DNA of 64,000 nucleotides from Hypomesus transpacificus (GCF_021917145.1 NW_025813737.1:1-64000), one strand, 5' to 3'. Positions 1 through 10,063 are shown, counted from the first letter of the stretch. The notes: generated from the letters alone by a model not told the origin. Numbers and translations are program-made.

Positions 1-244
1 TGCACTTAGAGATCAATGTTGTGTAATTTTAACTTGTTTAACTACATGCTCTTATGGTCTCTTCCCTTTAGCACTATTTTTTGGTTGTTCACAATATGTA
101 CTTCTTGTCTTTGACTACCCGCAATGCTGTGGGGCTATCTTGTTGTTATTATCAGTGACCTATGCACTTTGTGAAGCTCTCTCTTGGAAGTCGCTTTGGA
201 CAAAAGCGTCTGCTAAATGAATAAATGTAAAATGAATAAATGTA
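1..244 (+). mobile_element. 3' end of a teleost retroposon (SINE/LINE tail)
   Basis: The stretch around 190-220 (gtcgctttggacaaaagcg, then tctgctaaatga) matches the tail sequence I know from very common teleost SINE/LINE-type repeats. It ends in a short tandem aaatgaataaatgta tail, after which the tRNA array begins at once. The 5' part lies outside the window. The family name is uncertain. Confidence 0.5.
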
Positions 245-374
245 CCCCGTTGTCAACTGTTGGCCAGCCGAGCTCGAACCGAAGCTGATCGATCGTCCAG
301 GAGCTCACGTGACTATATCTAATGCCCGCAAGCAGTGGAATGACACCAGATAAAACACATCTTTCTCAAGGTTC

Positions 375-446
375 TGAATTGGCCGGGAATCGAACCCGGG
401 TTAACTGCTTGGAAGGCAGCTATGCTTGCCACTATGCCACCAATGC
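375..446 (-). tRNA. tRNA-Gly(TCC)
   Basis: The anticodon loop is CTTCCAA and the T arm is intact. One acceptor pair (2:71) is mismatched because the 3' end reads CCAATTC, and the D arm has one substitution. It may be weakened. Confidence 0.8.
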
Positions 447-766
447 CCACAACATCCTCCATGATCGCACAGCTTTTCGAGCCACGGTTCGATTTTTCAC
501 ACCACCTACTGACGTCCAACTAGTAAGAGTTTGCCATAAACCTGGTTTATACTTCTGTCGAGTTTGGAACACTTGGCCTAATCCGGATGTGCTCGACCGT
601 CACAAGAGACGAAATGCCTCTCACACTTTGTATTGTCTGGTGATGGAGCCACTATACCTACGATGCCCCAAGAAAGCATCAACGACAACATGTCGAGCCA
701 CAGTTCACCTTTCAAACCCACTTACTGACTTGAAAGCAACGAGACGGCGTTAGCACCCTACAAAAC

Positions 767-848
767 TGGCAGCGGTGGGATTCGAACCCACGCCTCCGGA
801 GAGACTGGAGCCTAAATCCAGCACCTTGGACCGCTCGGCCACGCTACC
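767..848 (-). tRNA. tRNA-Leu(TAG)
   Basis: The anticodon loop is TTTAGGC. The acceptor stem, variable arm and B box are intact and TTTT follows the 3' end. Confidence 0.9.
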
Positions 849-976
849 CCGTTGTCAACTGTTGGCCAGCCGAGCTCCAACCGAAGCTGATCGATCGTCC
901 AGGAGCTCACGTGACTATATCTAATGCCCGCAAGCAGTGGAATGACACCAGATAAAACACATCTTTCTCAAGGTTC

Positions 977-1048
977 TGAATTGGCCGGGAATCGAACCCG
1001 GGTTAACTGCTTGGAAGGCAGCTATGCTTGCCACTATACCACCAATGC
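977..1048 (-). tRNA. tRNA-Gly(TCC)
   Basis: This copy has the same acceptor mismatch at pair 2:71 as the copy at 375. The remainder is intact. Confidence 0.8.
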
Positions 1049-1368
1049 CCACGACATCCTCCATGATCGCACAGCTTTTCGAGCCACGGTTCGATTTTTC
1101 ACACCACCTACTGACGTCCAACTAGTAAGAGTTTGCCATAAACCTGGTTTATACTTCTGTCGAGTTTGGAACACTTGGCCTAATCCGGATGTGCTCGACC
1201 GTCACAAGAGACGAAATGCCTCTCACACTTTGTATTGTCTGGTGATGGAGCCACTATACCTACGATGCCCCAAGAAAGCATCAACGACAACATGTCGAGC
1301 CACAGTTCACCTTTCAAACCCACTTACTGACTTGAAAGCAACGAGACGGCGTTAGCACCCTACAAAAC

Positions 1369-1450
1369 TGGCAGCGGTGGGATTCGAACCCACGCCTCCG
1401 AAGAGACTGGAGCCTAAATCCAGCACCTTGGACCGCTCGGCCACGCTACC
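1369..1450 (-). tRNA. tRNA-Leu(TAG)
   Basis: The gene is intact, with a single variable-arm change compared with its neighbours. TTTT follows. Confidence 0.9.
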
Positions 1451-1577
1451 CCGTTGTCAACTGTTGGCCAGCCGAGCTCCAACCGAAGCTGATCGATCGT
1501 CCAGGAGCTCACGTGACTAGTCTAATGCCCGCAAGCAGTGGAATGACACCAGATAAAACACATCTTTCTCAAGGTTC

Positions 1578-1649
1578 TGCATTGGCCGGGAATCGAACCC
1601 GGGTCAACTGCTTGGAAGGCAGCTATGCTTGCCACTATACCACCAATGC
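1578..1649 (-). tRNA. tRNA-Gly(TCC)
   Basis: This is the consensus form: acceptor GCATTGG/CCAATGC, T stem CCGGG/CCCGG, anticodon stem GCTGC/GCAGT with one G-U pair, and discriminator A. Confidence 0.92.
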
Positions 1650-1979
1650 CCACGACATCCTCCATGATCGCACAGCTTTTCGAGCCACGGTTCGATTTTT
1701 CACACCACCTACTGACGTCCAACTAGTAAGAGATTGCCATAAACCTGGTTTATACTTCTGTCGAGTTTGGAACACTTGGCCTAATCCGGATGTGCTCGAC
1801 CGTCACAAGAGACGAAATGCCTCTCACACTTTGTATTGTCTGGTGATGGAGCCACTATACCTACGATGCCCCAAGAAAGCATCAACGACAACACAACACA
1901 ACATGTCGAGCCACAGTTCACCTTTAAAACCCACTTACTGACTTGAAAGCAACGAGACGGCGTTAGCACCCTACAAAAG

Positions 1980-2061
1980 TGGCAGCGGTGGGATTCGAAC
2001 CCACGCCTCCGGAGAGACTGGAGCCTAAATCCAGCGCCTTGGACCGCTCGGCCACGCTACC
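1980..2061 (-). tRNA. tRNA-Leu(TAG)
   Basis: This is the consensus form, with acceptor GGTAGCG/CGCTGCC, discriminator A, and TTTT one base downstream. Confidence 0.92.
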
Positions 2062-2367
2062 CCGTTGTCAGCTGTTGGCCACCCGAGCTTCTCCCAAAAC
2101 TGATCGATACTGAACTAGTAACAGATTGCCCTAAACCTGGTTTATACTTCTGTCGAGTTTGGAACACTTGGCCTACTCCGGATGTGTTCGACCGTCACAA
2201 GAGACGAAATGCCTCTTCACGGTTTGTATTGTCTGGTGATGGAGCAACTATACCTACGATCCCCCAAGAAAGCATCAACGACAACACAACACGTCGAGCC
2301 ACAGTTCACCTTTCAAACCCACTTACTGACGTGAAAGCAATGAGACGCCGTTAGCACCCTACAAAAG

Positions 2368-2449
2368 TGGCAGCGGTGGGATTCGAACCCACGCCTCCGG
2401 AGAGACTGGAGCCTTAATCCAGCGCCTTGGACCGCTCGGCCACGCTACC
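2368..2449 (-). tRNA. tRNA-Leu(AAG)
   Basis: The anticodon loop is TTAAGGC, so the anticodon is AAG. Acceptor, T arm and terminator are intact. Confidence 0.92.
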
Positions 2450-2500
2450 CCGTTGTCAGCTGTTGGCCAGCCGAGCTCGAACCGAAGCTGATCGATCGTC

Positions 2501-2506
2501 GCCGCG
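2501..2506. repeat. Left copy of 6-bp target duplication (gccgcg), element copy 1
   Basis: The sequence gccgcg is also found at 10058-10063 at the other end of the element. The flank to the left is array spacer rather than the 3' half of a tRNA-Gly gene, so local sequence has been lost on this side. Confidence 0.6.
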
Positions 2507-3240
2507 CGGCAGGCTGCTATGAATGGTCTTAACTTCCTTAACTTTTCCCATTCATTCTCTATGGCTATCCTTAACCATATCGAATACTACCATTTGTGGC
2601 CACTATGGGGATTTGGGGGGCGCTGTTTCGCGGTTTTCTTACGAGATAGAGAAGCGTCTCAGATCAGAATATATTGTTTGAGAGAACAGTACACGTAGAT
2701 CTGCACTGAGGTAAGATATCCATCTGGATAGATCTAAAAATAGCTAGCTAAATCATGAATGAACATGTTATTTTACTCATCTCTGCTTTGTGAAAACTCA
2801 ACATTGAGCACGCTATGACTCTCAGTCTAACAGTATGAATGAATGAAACTGTATGTACAGTAGCCACTAATGCAATGTTACGTTGGTACTACTATAACTT
2901 CCCAAAGTTATTCAGTAACGTTAGTTACTAACAATATACCGACAATGGTTTGCCAGCATGTTATGTAAAATTAATAGTGAATCGTGAATAAAAGTCATGT
3001 TAGAAGAGAGCTGTTCGCAGCTAATACACATTCCAAGACAAAGGACATTGAGGGGGATTGTTGGGGGATGGGGGAGGATGGGGGAGTTGAGATGAGGCAC
3101 ATTCACCTCAAGTAAGCACACTCATCGAATAGATACAGATCTACTGTAGGGCAGTGTTGTTTGAAAATACTCTGGCTACCACCCCCTCTTGACATGTAAT
3201 TTGTTGTAATTATTGAATGTGTTATTTCTTTTAAATACAG

Positions 3241-3922
3241 ATGTCTAAGCAAGTTTTTAGTTTTTATCCTGGGAGAGTGGTGGTGGTCTTTCGGAAGGGG
3301 TCACATGGCTACCTTCTCCAAGATGCAACTGAGGAAGCCAAGCGTTGGAAGGACTCCTCTGTCTCTCTGAAGGACAAGTCAGCACCCATAAAGGAGGAGC
3401 AGATGAGGGCAAGGGCGTGCTCTTTGGTCCGTGACCGAGGGGGGGATGTGTCTGATCAAACTGAGGTGTTGGGGGAGTATACTTTACAGTTTGGAAAGTA
3501 TAAGGGGAAATTGGTCAGATGGCTCCTTGAAAATGATGTGGGGTACACTCTGTACCTCATTAAACAATTTGAAAAGGAGCAAATGGCTGGCATGCCTTTG
3601 GATGGGCCCAGCAAAGACAGCCTGCGGTCCTTTGTAGGGTATGCCAATTCCTTCAAGGAAATCAAGGCAGTGCTGGAGTACGAGGCCAGGAGGACCGGGG
3701 CTGTCAGCTCAGTGGAGGAGGACCAACAGGTCGGCTTTGGCCGCATGCCAACAAGGACCTGGGGTGACGTCTGGGAGGGTAGGGCAGATGGCTTTGCAGC
3801 GTTCGTTCTGTCCCGGACCACCACTCCGGGAACTAGCATGGACAAACTGAAGCGGTACCTGACCAAGAAGACCCAGGAGGCATCCATGTCCTCTCCTCTG
3901 CTCGCCTCCAGCCAAGCCGTGG
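3241..3922 (+). CDS. Transposase exon 1, FGKYKG domain
   Basis: The exon starts with ATG immediately after a tttaaatacag acceptor and ends at the donor gtaggt. Residues near 80-110 read LQFGKYKGKLVRWLLENDVG. This resembles the FGKYKG...DxGYLxWL signature of the small DUF3820 / exonuclease-X C-terminal type domain. That resemblance is by eye only. The function in this element is unknown; nucleic-acid binding is a guess. Confidence 0.65.
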
Positions 3923-4076
3923 GTAGGTCATCAGTATTAATTAAATATTATAAGTAATTTAATGCTTGTGATTATGGTTAACTTTCATTTGATGCATGTA
4001 ACAGATAGGATATAAATGTAACTATTGTACAGTGAAAGGAATACATTCTTATGTTTCTTTCCTGTTTGCACCACAG

Positions 4077-4148
4077 TCATGGATGAAGATGAAGACCTGG
4101 AGCAAGCCATGCTGAACATCTCCCCCTCCAAGATGGTCAAGCAGAGCT
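4077..4148 (+). CDS. Transposase exon 2, acidic segment
   Basis: This short exon lies between a ccacag acceptor and a gtaagt donor and stays in frame with exon 1. It encodes an acidic stretch beginning MDEDEDLEQAM. No domain is recognised. Confidence 0.5.
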
Positions 4149-4807
4149 GTAAGTGAATGTTCCTTTGTGGGCCTTGTTGTGTGTGACTGAGGACACATTT
4201 AAAGCAATATGCTTTTGAACTGCTACTTGACAGCATGTTGTACATCTTTTCATCTCTGCTTTGTCACTAGCTGCTGCCCTGTCTTCGGGTGCATCTTCAT
4301 CTCCCAGGAATAAGAGACCAGCAGGCCGAGGTCTCTTTGCATATCAGTTGTTGGGACCAAGACATGACTCTTGGTCAATGTTCATGCCACGTTCCTGGCC
4401 TTGTTCAATGTTCATGCCACGTTTCTGGCCTTGTTCAATGTTTATGGTGTTCTGCCTTTCAAAACTCCAATCATGAATTTACATCCTCTCCATCGTTGAT
4501 GGTAAGTGTTTTTTTTCTTATACTCTGCATGATTCCCATTATGAATTTACAGGCTCTTCGTTGAGGGTAAGTGTTATTTGTCTTATACTCTGCATGATGA
4601 CTGCATGAATGTGCATGCCACCGTTTGCATTGTTTGCTTAACAGGTTTTTGAACAAAATTATTTATTTAGGATTAAAGCTGTTTGATAGTTGCTGACAGA
4701 TCCAATTGAGAGAAGTTCTTACATGCAAACAAAGCACACATGCAATTTGCCTCTGTCAGTCTGAAATATAACTTTTACACGGTGACTAACTTTGTCCTTT
4801 TTTTCAG

Positions 4808-4876
4808 GATATAAGAATCCATCCGCTGCTCAGTCTAAACTGCCTGGTAACAGACTGGACCCCAGCACTGCTCAAG
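4808..4876 (+). CDS. Probable small transposase exon in the linker
   Basis: The segment is bounded by a long pyrimidine tract plus ttttcag and by the donor gtaaaa, with an open frame between (YKNPSAAQSKLPGN). It has the low-complexity Ser/Ala/Pro style of the linker. Similar small exons are likely at 5008-5076 and 5238-5333. Whether all are used in one transcript cannot be judged from sequence. Confidence 0.4.
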
Positions 4877-5467
4877 GTAAAATGATCATGTTCCTAGGAC
4901 TACATCTGAATCTCTTGCAATTTAAAAACATACTACAAACAATATGTTGTGTTTTGCATGAGCTACTATGTTAGATGTTGAGAATAACATTGTGCTTTCT
5001 GTAATAGAAAAGAGTAAACCAGCAGCCACACTCTCCAGACCAGACCAGGGTGATGGACTCACTTCTTTGTTGCCAGGTTAATATTGATGTCTACATGCGC
5101 CTAACTAGATACAAGATTTAATCAAACATAACTTACTTACCTCATTTAACTCTTAGCCTGTGATTGAAAGTCATCTCTCACTGCAGTCCCGGTAGCAAAA
5201 AGACAGGTTGTGAGCTATATACATATTTTGTCATTAGATCCCCCAGTTCCAGTGAAGGCTCCAGTGCCAGTTCCGCCCGAGTTGCTTGCACTGGGCCTGT
5301 GTACAGAGTCAGCAAACACTGCTATCTCAAAAGGTATGAGTCACTATTATTTAATAATATAATTACTTGAAAGTATTTAAAAATATTTTATATGTTTAAA
5401 AATCTATGTATTTAGTCTGTTGTTTACAGAATGTAGTTGCTCATCATTATCATCTGTCATCCTGCAG

Positions 5468-6673
5468 CCTCTCCCCGACTGGCTCCTGTGCTGTCTGCAG
5501 CCACCATGCCACCGCACTCTGCTCCATCTCCTGCCACGTCTGCTGCTGTCGCTCTACCCTGTCCTGTTCCAGCCGCAGCTGGTGCGCTACCTACCCCAGC
5601 TCCGTCTACCATCCCACCACCACTCCATAGGAAGGACCAAGACGTCAGCCAGTGGAACTGCTCCCAAAACCAGAAGATGTGGATGAAAACGGAGATGGAA
5701 TCTTTGGGACTTTGGCCAGGATCTCGACCTGTACGACATCTGATGGGTATGATCTCCTTGTGGCGTCATCCACCCCAACCAGAACTCATAGATCCAGTCT
5801 ATGATATGCCATCTCCCAAGTACTTCCAGCTACATCCATTTTTCATTTGGAAACCGGAGCATGCAATTATGGAGAGAGTGAGGAACAATTACATTTTACC
5901 CTGCCTCTACGGCTGCTCCACTCCCCATGTGGTTTCGGCAGGAGTTGGGCGACCCCGGGTCATTATTGGGACCAGCGGCCAGTACTACATCTTGGCCTCT
6001 CGGCTGAACTGCAAAACATGCAAGAGGTACTGGTTCGCTGACAAACCCCAGTGGATGGAAATGCTGCCACAACTCTTCTGCAACATCCTGCCAGCATTTC
6101 TCACCCACAAAAAAGCCATCTGCAAAACGGTAATGGATGAGCTATGTCGCACAGGGAGGTCGGCCACAGACATGGCAAATCAGCTGAATGAGGCTCTGCA
6201 CCTACGGTACGAGAGGGCACACCTTGCCTATCTGTTGACTGTACAGAATGTGCAGGATGGTGACTCCGGCCTGTATGGGCAGAAGACCATCACAGGCACC
6301 ATGCGGAAGGACAACACCCCTGATCCCTTTGGTACCTACGACTTGACCAATGGCTGGTGTGGGGTAGCCATCAGTCCCCGCTACCTAGTAGACTGCCTCG
6401 TACATGAGTACCACCGTAAGGAGAAGACCCTCACTCTTGTCCTGCAAGGCACTTTTGGGCAGGTCATTCGAGCTGACCACACACGGAAGGTGGCCCGGAA
6501 GGTGGTGCTCTCATCCGGAACCATGTCCTCGTGATGAATGAGAACTGGATGATCCTGTCCTGGGTGATGCTTCAGTCAGAGAGTGACCGGTCGCTGGAAC
6601 CCATGTACGAGGGGCTGTCTCATCGCTACGACTCAGCTGGACTGCCGAAGGCAAAGTACCAGTGGGTGGACAG
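5468..6673 (+). CDS. Transposase exon with start of DDE core (frameshifted)
   Basis: The acceptor is cctgcag and the donor is gtaaaa after WVD. The first part is Pro/Ala-rich, followed by a conserved-looking block with WNCSQNQKMWMKTEME, CxxC (CKTCKRYW) and the first candidate catalytic Asp in IRADHTRKVARKV. The open frame closes at 6534. A different frame then continues as VLVMNENWMILSWVM up to WVD, so one base has been lost near 6517-6523. The second candidate Asp is the D of WVD at the exon end. Confidence 0.7.
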
Positions 6674-6840
6674 GTAAAAGCCAGATCACAGCTTTTGTAT
6701 TCAATTTTACACAGGACAGAAACATTTAGCAAAATATAATATACTATATAGTTACAGGGGATTGTATGCAGGTGACATAGAAACTCAAAGCCTATCATTA
6801 ATTTGTGTTTTTCTCTCTCTCTCTCTCACTGTGTGAGCAG

Positions 6841-7213
6841 GGACTGCTGTGCTGATTTCCGGATCCCAAACCTTGACCCCCAGGAGCACCTCCACTGGGA
6901 TTCATGGAAAACCACGGAAGCTGTGGTGACGGGGGCAACATCTGGGAACCTGACCAACTCATGTGCCTCCCGGGGAAAGTACAGCAGCGACATCACTGTC
7001 AAACTGGACCTTTTCCATTGCATGCGGCGGTTCTCAAGGGAGTGCGTGTCAGAGCACCATACACTCCACAGCACTTTCTGCCGGTTCCTCAGTGCTGCAT
7101 TCTGTGTGGTGGACCAGACTGACCTGCAGAGGCTGACGGAGGCATACGCCTTCTGTGGGATCAGGCCTGCCAATCCCACAAAGCAGCATATCCGGGAACA
7201 CTGCCGGACCAAG
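6841..7213 (+). CDS. Transposase exon with D-x-x-H motif
   Basis: The exon opens after a long CT-rich tract and gtgagcag, and continues the split Arg codon into RDCCADFRIP. It contains KLDLFHCMRRFSRE, which fits the (C/D)xxH motif seen between the second D and the E in hAT, MuDR, P and Kolobok transposases. It ends at donor gtactt after RTK. Confidence 0.7.
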
Positions 7214-7343
7214 GTACTTTTGAATGTTCATAACATTAATAATGCTTGTTATGTTATAACATAAATAAGAAAAATACGTAATTTAATTTCTGTATTCCGT
7301 TAATGCATATGAAATCATCTGTAATCCTTTTTTCAATTGTAAG

Positions 7344-8021
7344 GTACCACAACCTACAGAGCTGCTGGAGAGAGTGGAGAGCGTCCTCAAACAGTTCTTC
7401 CTAGAGACAGATCCCAATGGTGTCTACCTCTTCAAGCCGTCCATGCTAAAGCTGTGGAGACTCCAGAGGGTGCACATCCTGAGAGGCTGCCTGAGTGATC
7501 CAGAAGAGGAGGACGGGATCCTTTACAGACACGGAGGAACAGTGCAGCTCAACCACGTCAAGGGTGAAGGAGCAGCTGTCCCAGTGTGGATCCCTGTGAG
7601 AGGCACCTCCCAACAGGAGGGTTTCCATGCGCATCAGGCACGGTGGATCACAGGCAACTGTGTTTCCTCCGAGCTCTTCCAGGCTCAAGGCATGATGGGC
7701 ATGGCACGGTGGAACTTTCAGAGATTGGTGGATCTGAAGTTACCGGACGTGAAGCTACCTGCAGTCTTTGACCCAGTGCTCATCATGCAGCTGAACGTGG
7801 CATCGGAGAGGGTGACCGGCCATGCCAAATACCCTGCACTGCAGTTGAGCCACAGAGACACAGGGGAGAGATTTGGCCTGCAGTATGTGGAGCCAGGCTG
7901 TCGCCCTGTGCCTCTGGACTGGTTCAAGAACAGGTCCCAGGGGGCTGATGAAGAGGGAGCTGAGGAAGAGGAGGCTGACCGGGTGGTCGCCGACCAGCCC
8001 TTCATCACGCCAGAAGACAAT
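7344..8021 (+). CDS. Transposase exon with catalytic Glu
   Basis: The exon is in frame with 6841-7213 and ends at donor gtaagt. It contains RGTSQQEGFHAHQARWITG, where the Glu at 7617-7619 is the candidate third catalytic residue. A conserved-looking helical block around LFQAQGMMGMARWNFQRL follows. It ends in an acidic stretch (DEEGAEEEEAD). Confidence 0.7.
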
Positions 8022-8136
8022 GTAAGTTGCATTGATAGCACTTTGTAATTTACCCTTTCAAACTTACACAGGTTATACCTGCAGACTAAGCACACATGTT
8101 TAAATAATTGAAATGCATGTACTTCCTCTGTTGCAG

Positions 8137-8212
8137 GATGACGTCTTTGGTGAGGCTTCTGGAGTCTTGCCCCAGACCACAGTCCAGCCAGTCCAATCAA
8201 CCTCCACTCAAG
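8137..8212 (+). CDS. Transposase small linker exon
   Basis: The exon lies between ttgcag and gtaatt and keeps the frame open from the acidic tail (EDN-DDVFGEASG) into the final exon. Confidence 0.55.
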
Positions 8213-8344
8213 GTAATTTTGCAAATATCCCTCATTTTACACATCTGCTAGTAAAATGTGAATGAGATGCAACACTCAAGTTGCACTGATGCTTGATAGA
8301 GCAAGATTTTATATTTATTATGTGTTATTTCTACTTGTCTTCAG

Positions 8345-9411
8345 GTCTGCCAACGACACCTGCACTGCCCATCACAGCAAACCCGCGTGCTGCTCGCACA
8401 ATGTCCATCAAGGCAGGCGGGCTTCTGTACGTCTTGGACCATTCCCGGTGGACAGAGGCCATGAAGGAGGTCATCGACGGCCTCATAGGAATCCACCAAG
8501 GGTCGAAGGATTTCCTGCAGAGGGTGGACAGTGACTACGCTGGCTTGGTGCAGGCTGCTTCCCGTGATCCCAATAGCCTGTTGCATCCAACAACAAAGCA
8601 ACACATTTCACAGTATGTGAAGCATTGGGCAAAGCGGACCAACGCCAGCACGTCCCTGAACACCAGCCCAGAGAAACTTCTGGAGACGCAGCAGCTGTGG
8701 CAGCACCTGACGGCAGAGAGTGAGACCAAGAGCGTGCCGGTGGTGACCATACCACCCGCTGCGGTCAATCCACCTGGGAGAGATCCCCAGGAGGCCCCTC
8801 TGACCAAGGCTGCTATCGAGGACATGGTGCGGGACATAGTCCAGAAGCAGACGGCACTGCAACAACAGCAGCAGCAGCAGCTGGGCAAAAAGAAGACGAG
8901 GAACTGTCTTGCCTGTGGCCAGCCGAAGTCGCGATACCAGGGAGACGGTTCCTCCATCCACCTCTTCTACCAGTCTGGGGAGGTCAAGTACTTTTACTGC
9001 TCACAAAGAGTCCACAAGCTCTATGCAGCAGAAGGCCTGAATGACCCCAGAATGCCGTTTGAGGACTTTGCGGACACCCCTTTCTTTGGGAAAGAGCTTG
9101 AGGCAGCCAAGCTCAGGTCAGCAGAGGCACGGAGGTTGGCTGATCTGCGGGGGAAACGGAGGGCGGCAGAACAGCAGCCCACCGGTCGGCTCTGCAAGTT
9201 CTGCCGCAAGCCCATCAAGCAGGGGCCAGAAAGCCCCCATGTGTACCATTCGTTCCGGGGTGTGGCGGGCAGGTACATTTACTGTCCTACCAGGGTGCTG
9301 TCCCTGTACAAGGCAGACGGAATGAATGCTGAAATGACCTGGGGGGAGTTTCAACAATCAGCCTTCTACAAGGCAGAGAAGAAGAGGTGGGCTGAGGAGA
9401 AGGGGAAGTAG
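8345..9411 (+). CDS. Transposase last exon with two zinc-finger-like modules
   Basis: The acceptor is tgtcttcag and the exon runs open to TAG at 9409-9411. It has a helical N-terminal part, a short poly-Gln run (about residue 190 of this segment), then two related modules. Module 1 has CLACG, a later His and YFYCSQRVHKLYAAEGLN. Module 2 has CKFCR, a later His and YIYCPTRVLSLYKADGMN. Each offers a CxxC...H...C set, so zinc binding is plausible. An internal duplication is likely. AATAAA signals follow within 50 bp. Confidence 0.7.
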
Positions 9412-9446
9412 GCAAACTGTACATAAAAATTGTTGTAAATAGTTCA

Positions 9447-9452
9447 AATAAA
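9447..9452 (+). terminator. Polyadenylation signal AATAAA of transposase gene, copy 1
   Basis: AATAAA lies 36 bases past the stop codon. Further AATAAA hexamers follow downstream. Confidence 0.6.
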
Positions 9453-10057
9453 TAATATGACTGTTTTGCACTTAATCTAGGTTATTTGTACAAGCCTTGA
9501 TTACATGTTCCAATAAATGGCCAAAATAAGATTGTGTGTTCATCTCAGTTATTTGTATCACAATTAATCATCAAATAAATGTTCATGATGTATGAAAATG
9601 GAGATGGATCAGACTATTGATTACCATTGACCCCTTAAGACTCATCTGTACAAATGTCTTCATTTAGTGGCTCAAACAAATCCAGGCAACTGGTTACACT
9701 GAAAATAAATCCCCAATATTAGAGGTTTTTACCAGAATATATTTTTTTATATTCCATCAAAACCAGACAATATACAAACAATGAAAATAGTGCCAACGGA
9801 CAATACACAATCTTGTTAATAAACAAGGCTAAATACAATTATGATGTATTTGTAATGTACAATACTGCAATTTTAGATGTAGATTAGAGGCATCTCAGTA
9901 TGGCCTTTTACATTGGTTTGATATATAGCAGATAACCAGTGCCACTATATTGTATCATTGAAAGAAGTACAATAAATCATTTGTAATAAACATCGTCGTG
10001 ACTGGGATTCGACACGAGTACCCCAATTTTTCCCTTTACAGGTACAGGCGTCTGCCC

Positions 10058-10063
10058 GCCGCG
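10058..10063. repeat. Right copy of target duplication gccgcg, element copy 1
   Basis: It directly abuts the 5' half of a tRNA-Gly gene. Confidence 0.65.

Larger units (their letters stand above)
245..2500 (-). repeat. Mixed tRNA-Gly / tRNA-Leu tandem array, block 1
   Basis: This is a tandem array of Pol III genes, all on the minus strand. The basic unit is about 602 bp: one Gly gene (72 bp), about 320 bp of spacer, one Leu gene (82 bp) and about 128 bp of second spacer. An extra Leu monomer of about 390 bp makes a 994-bp form. On the minus strand Gly starts GCATTGGTGGTATAGTGG, has anticodon loop CTTCCAA (TCC) and B box GGTTCGATTCC. Leu starts GGTAGCGTGGCCGAGCGG, has loop TTTAGGC (TAG) or TTAAGGC (AAG), a long variable arm and B box GGTTCGAATCC. 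Leu transcripts meet TTTT one base past the discriminator; Gly transcripts meet TTTT about 20 bases past it. The spacers are as conserved between units as the genes, which points to homogenisation by unequal exchange or gene conversion. Confidence 0.9.
3241..9411 (+). pseudogene. Transposase gene of Dada-like element, copy 1 (multi-exon, one frameshift)
   Basis: The likely exons are 3241-3922, 4077-4148, one starting at 4271, 4808-4876, 5008-5076, 5187-5206, 5238-5333, 5468-6673, 6841-7213, 7344-8021, 8137-8212 and 8345-9411. The joins after 5468 are well supported by GT/AG sites and continuous frame; those between 4271 and 5333 are tentative. The order is an FGKYKG-type domain, a low-complexity Ser/Pro/Ala linker, a cysteine-bearing region (CKTCKRYW), the DDE core, and two C-terminal zinc-finger-like modules. 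Candidate catalytic residues are D at 6475-6477, D at 6669-6671, the DLFH motif at 7006-7017 and E at 7617-7619. One base appears to be missing near 6517-6523, between the first and second catalytic D, so this copy should not make full-length transposase. The same break is in copy 2. Confidence 0.65.
2507..10057 (+). mobile_element. Dada-like DNA transposon, copy 1
   Basis: A 7.55-kb unit interrupts the tRNA array and carries one spliced transposase gene on the plus strand. It is flanked by a 6-bp duplication, gccgcg. The ends show no convincing terminal inverted repeat beyond a few G/C bases (one end begins cggcagg, the other ends gtctgccc). The right flank is the 5' half of a tRNA-Gly gene. 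Known family facts: Dada elements are DDE transposons of fish and invertebrates that make 6-7 bp duplications and insert in snRNA and tRNA genes. The match to Dada is inferred from the target, the duplication length and the catalytic motif layout; no database search was possible. Bases 2507-3240 are 5' leader with a splice acceptor directly before the start codon. Bases 9412-10057 are AT-rich 3' sequence with several AATAAA signals. Confidence 0.7.

Noticed and set aside
319-519. Recurring minus-strand 66-codon open frame through each tRNA-Gly gene
   Set aside because: It spans the tRNA gene itself and part of the neighbouring spacer; there is no sign of a separate protein gene.
322-753. Recurring plus-strand open frames of 130-196 codons over tRNA-Gly, spacer and tRNA-Leu
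   Set aside because: They are antisense reads of tRNA genes and homogenised spacer. The apparent protein conservation follows from array homogeneity, and the tRNA part translates to strings such as AGNRTRVNCLEG and GFEPTPPERLEP that arise from the T arms.
5437-6534. A host gene of 365 codons
   Set aside because: It is an exon of the transposon gene: it lies inside an element with target duplications, is duplicated with it, and continues into further transposase exons.
10005-10057. tRNA-like fragment at the right end of the transposon (gggattcgacacgagtac)
   Set aside because: It resembles a T arm on the minus strand, but only part of the B box matches and no stem pairs well. It is too weak to call a tRNA remnant.
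2507-10057. Terminal inverted repeats of the DNA transposon
   Set aside because: The ends share only a few G/C bases in inverted orientation; nothing long enough to call.
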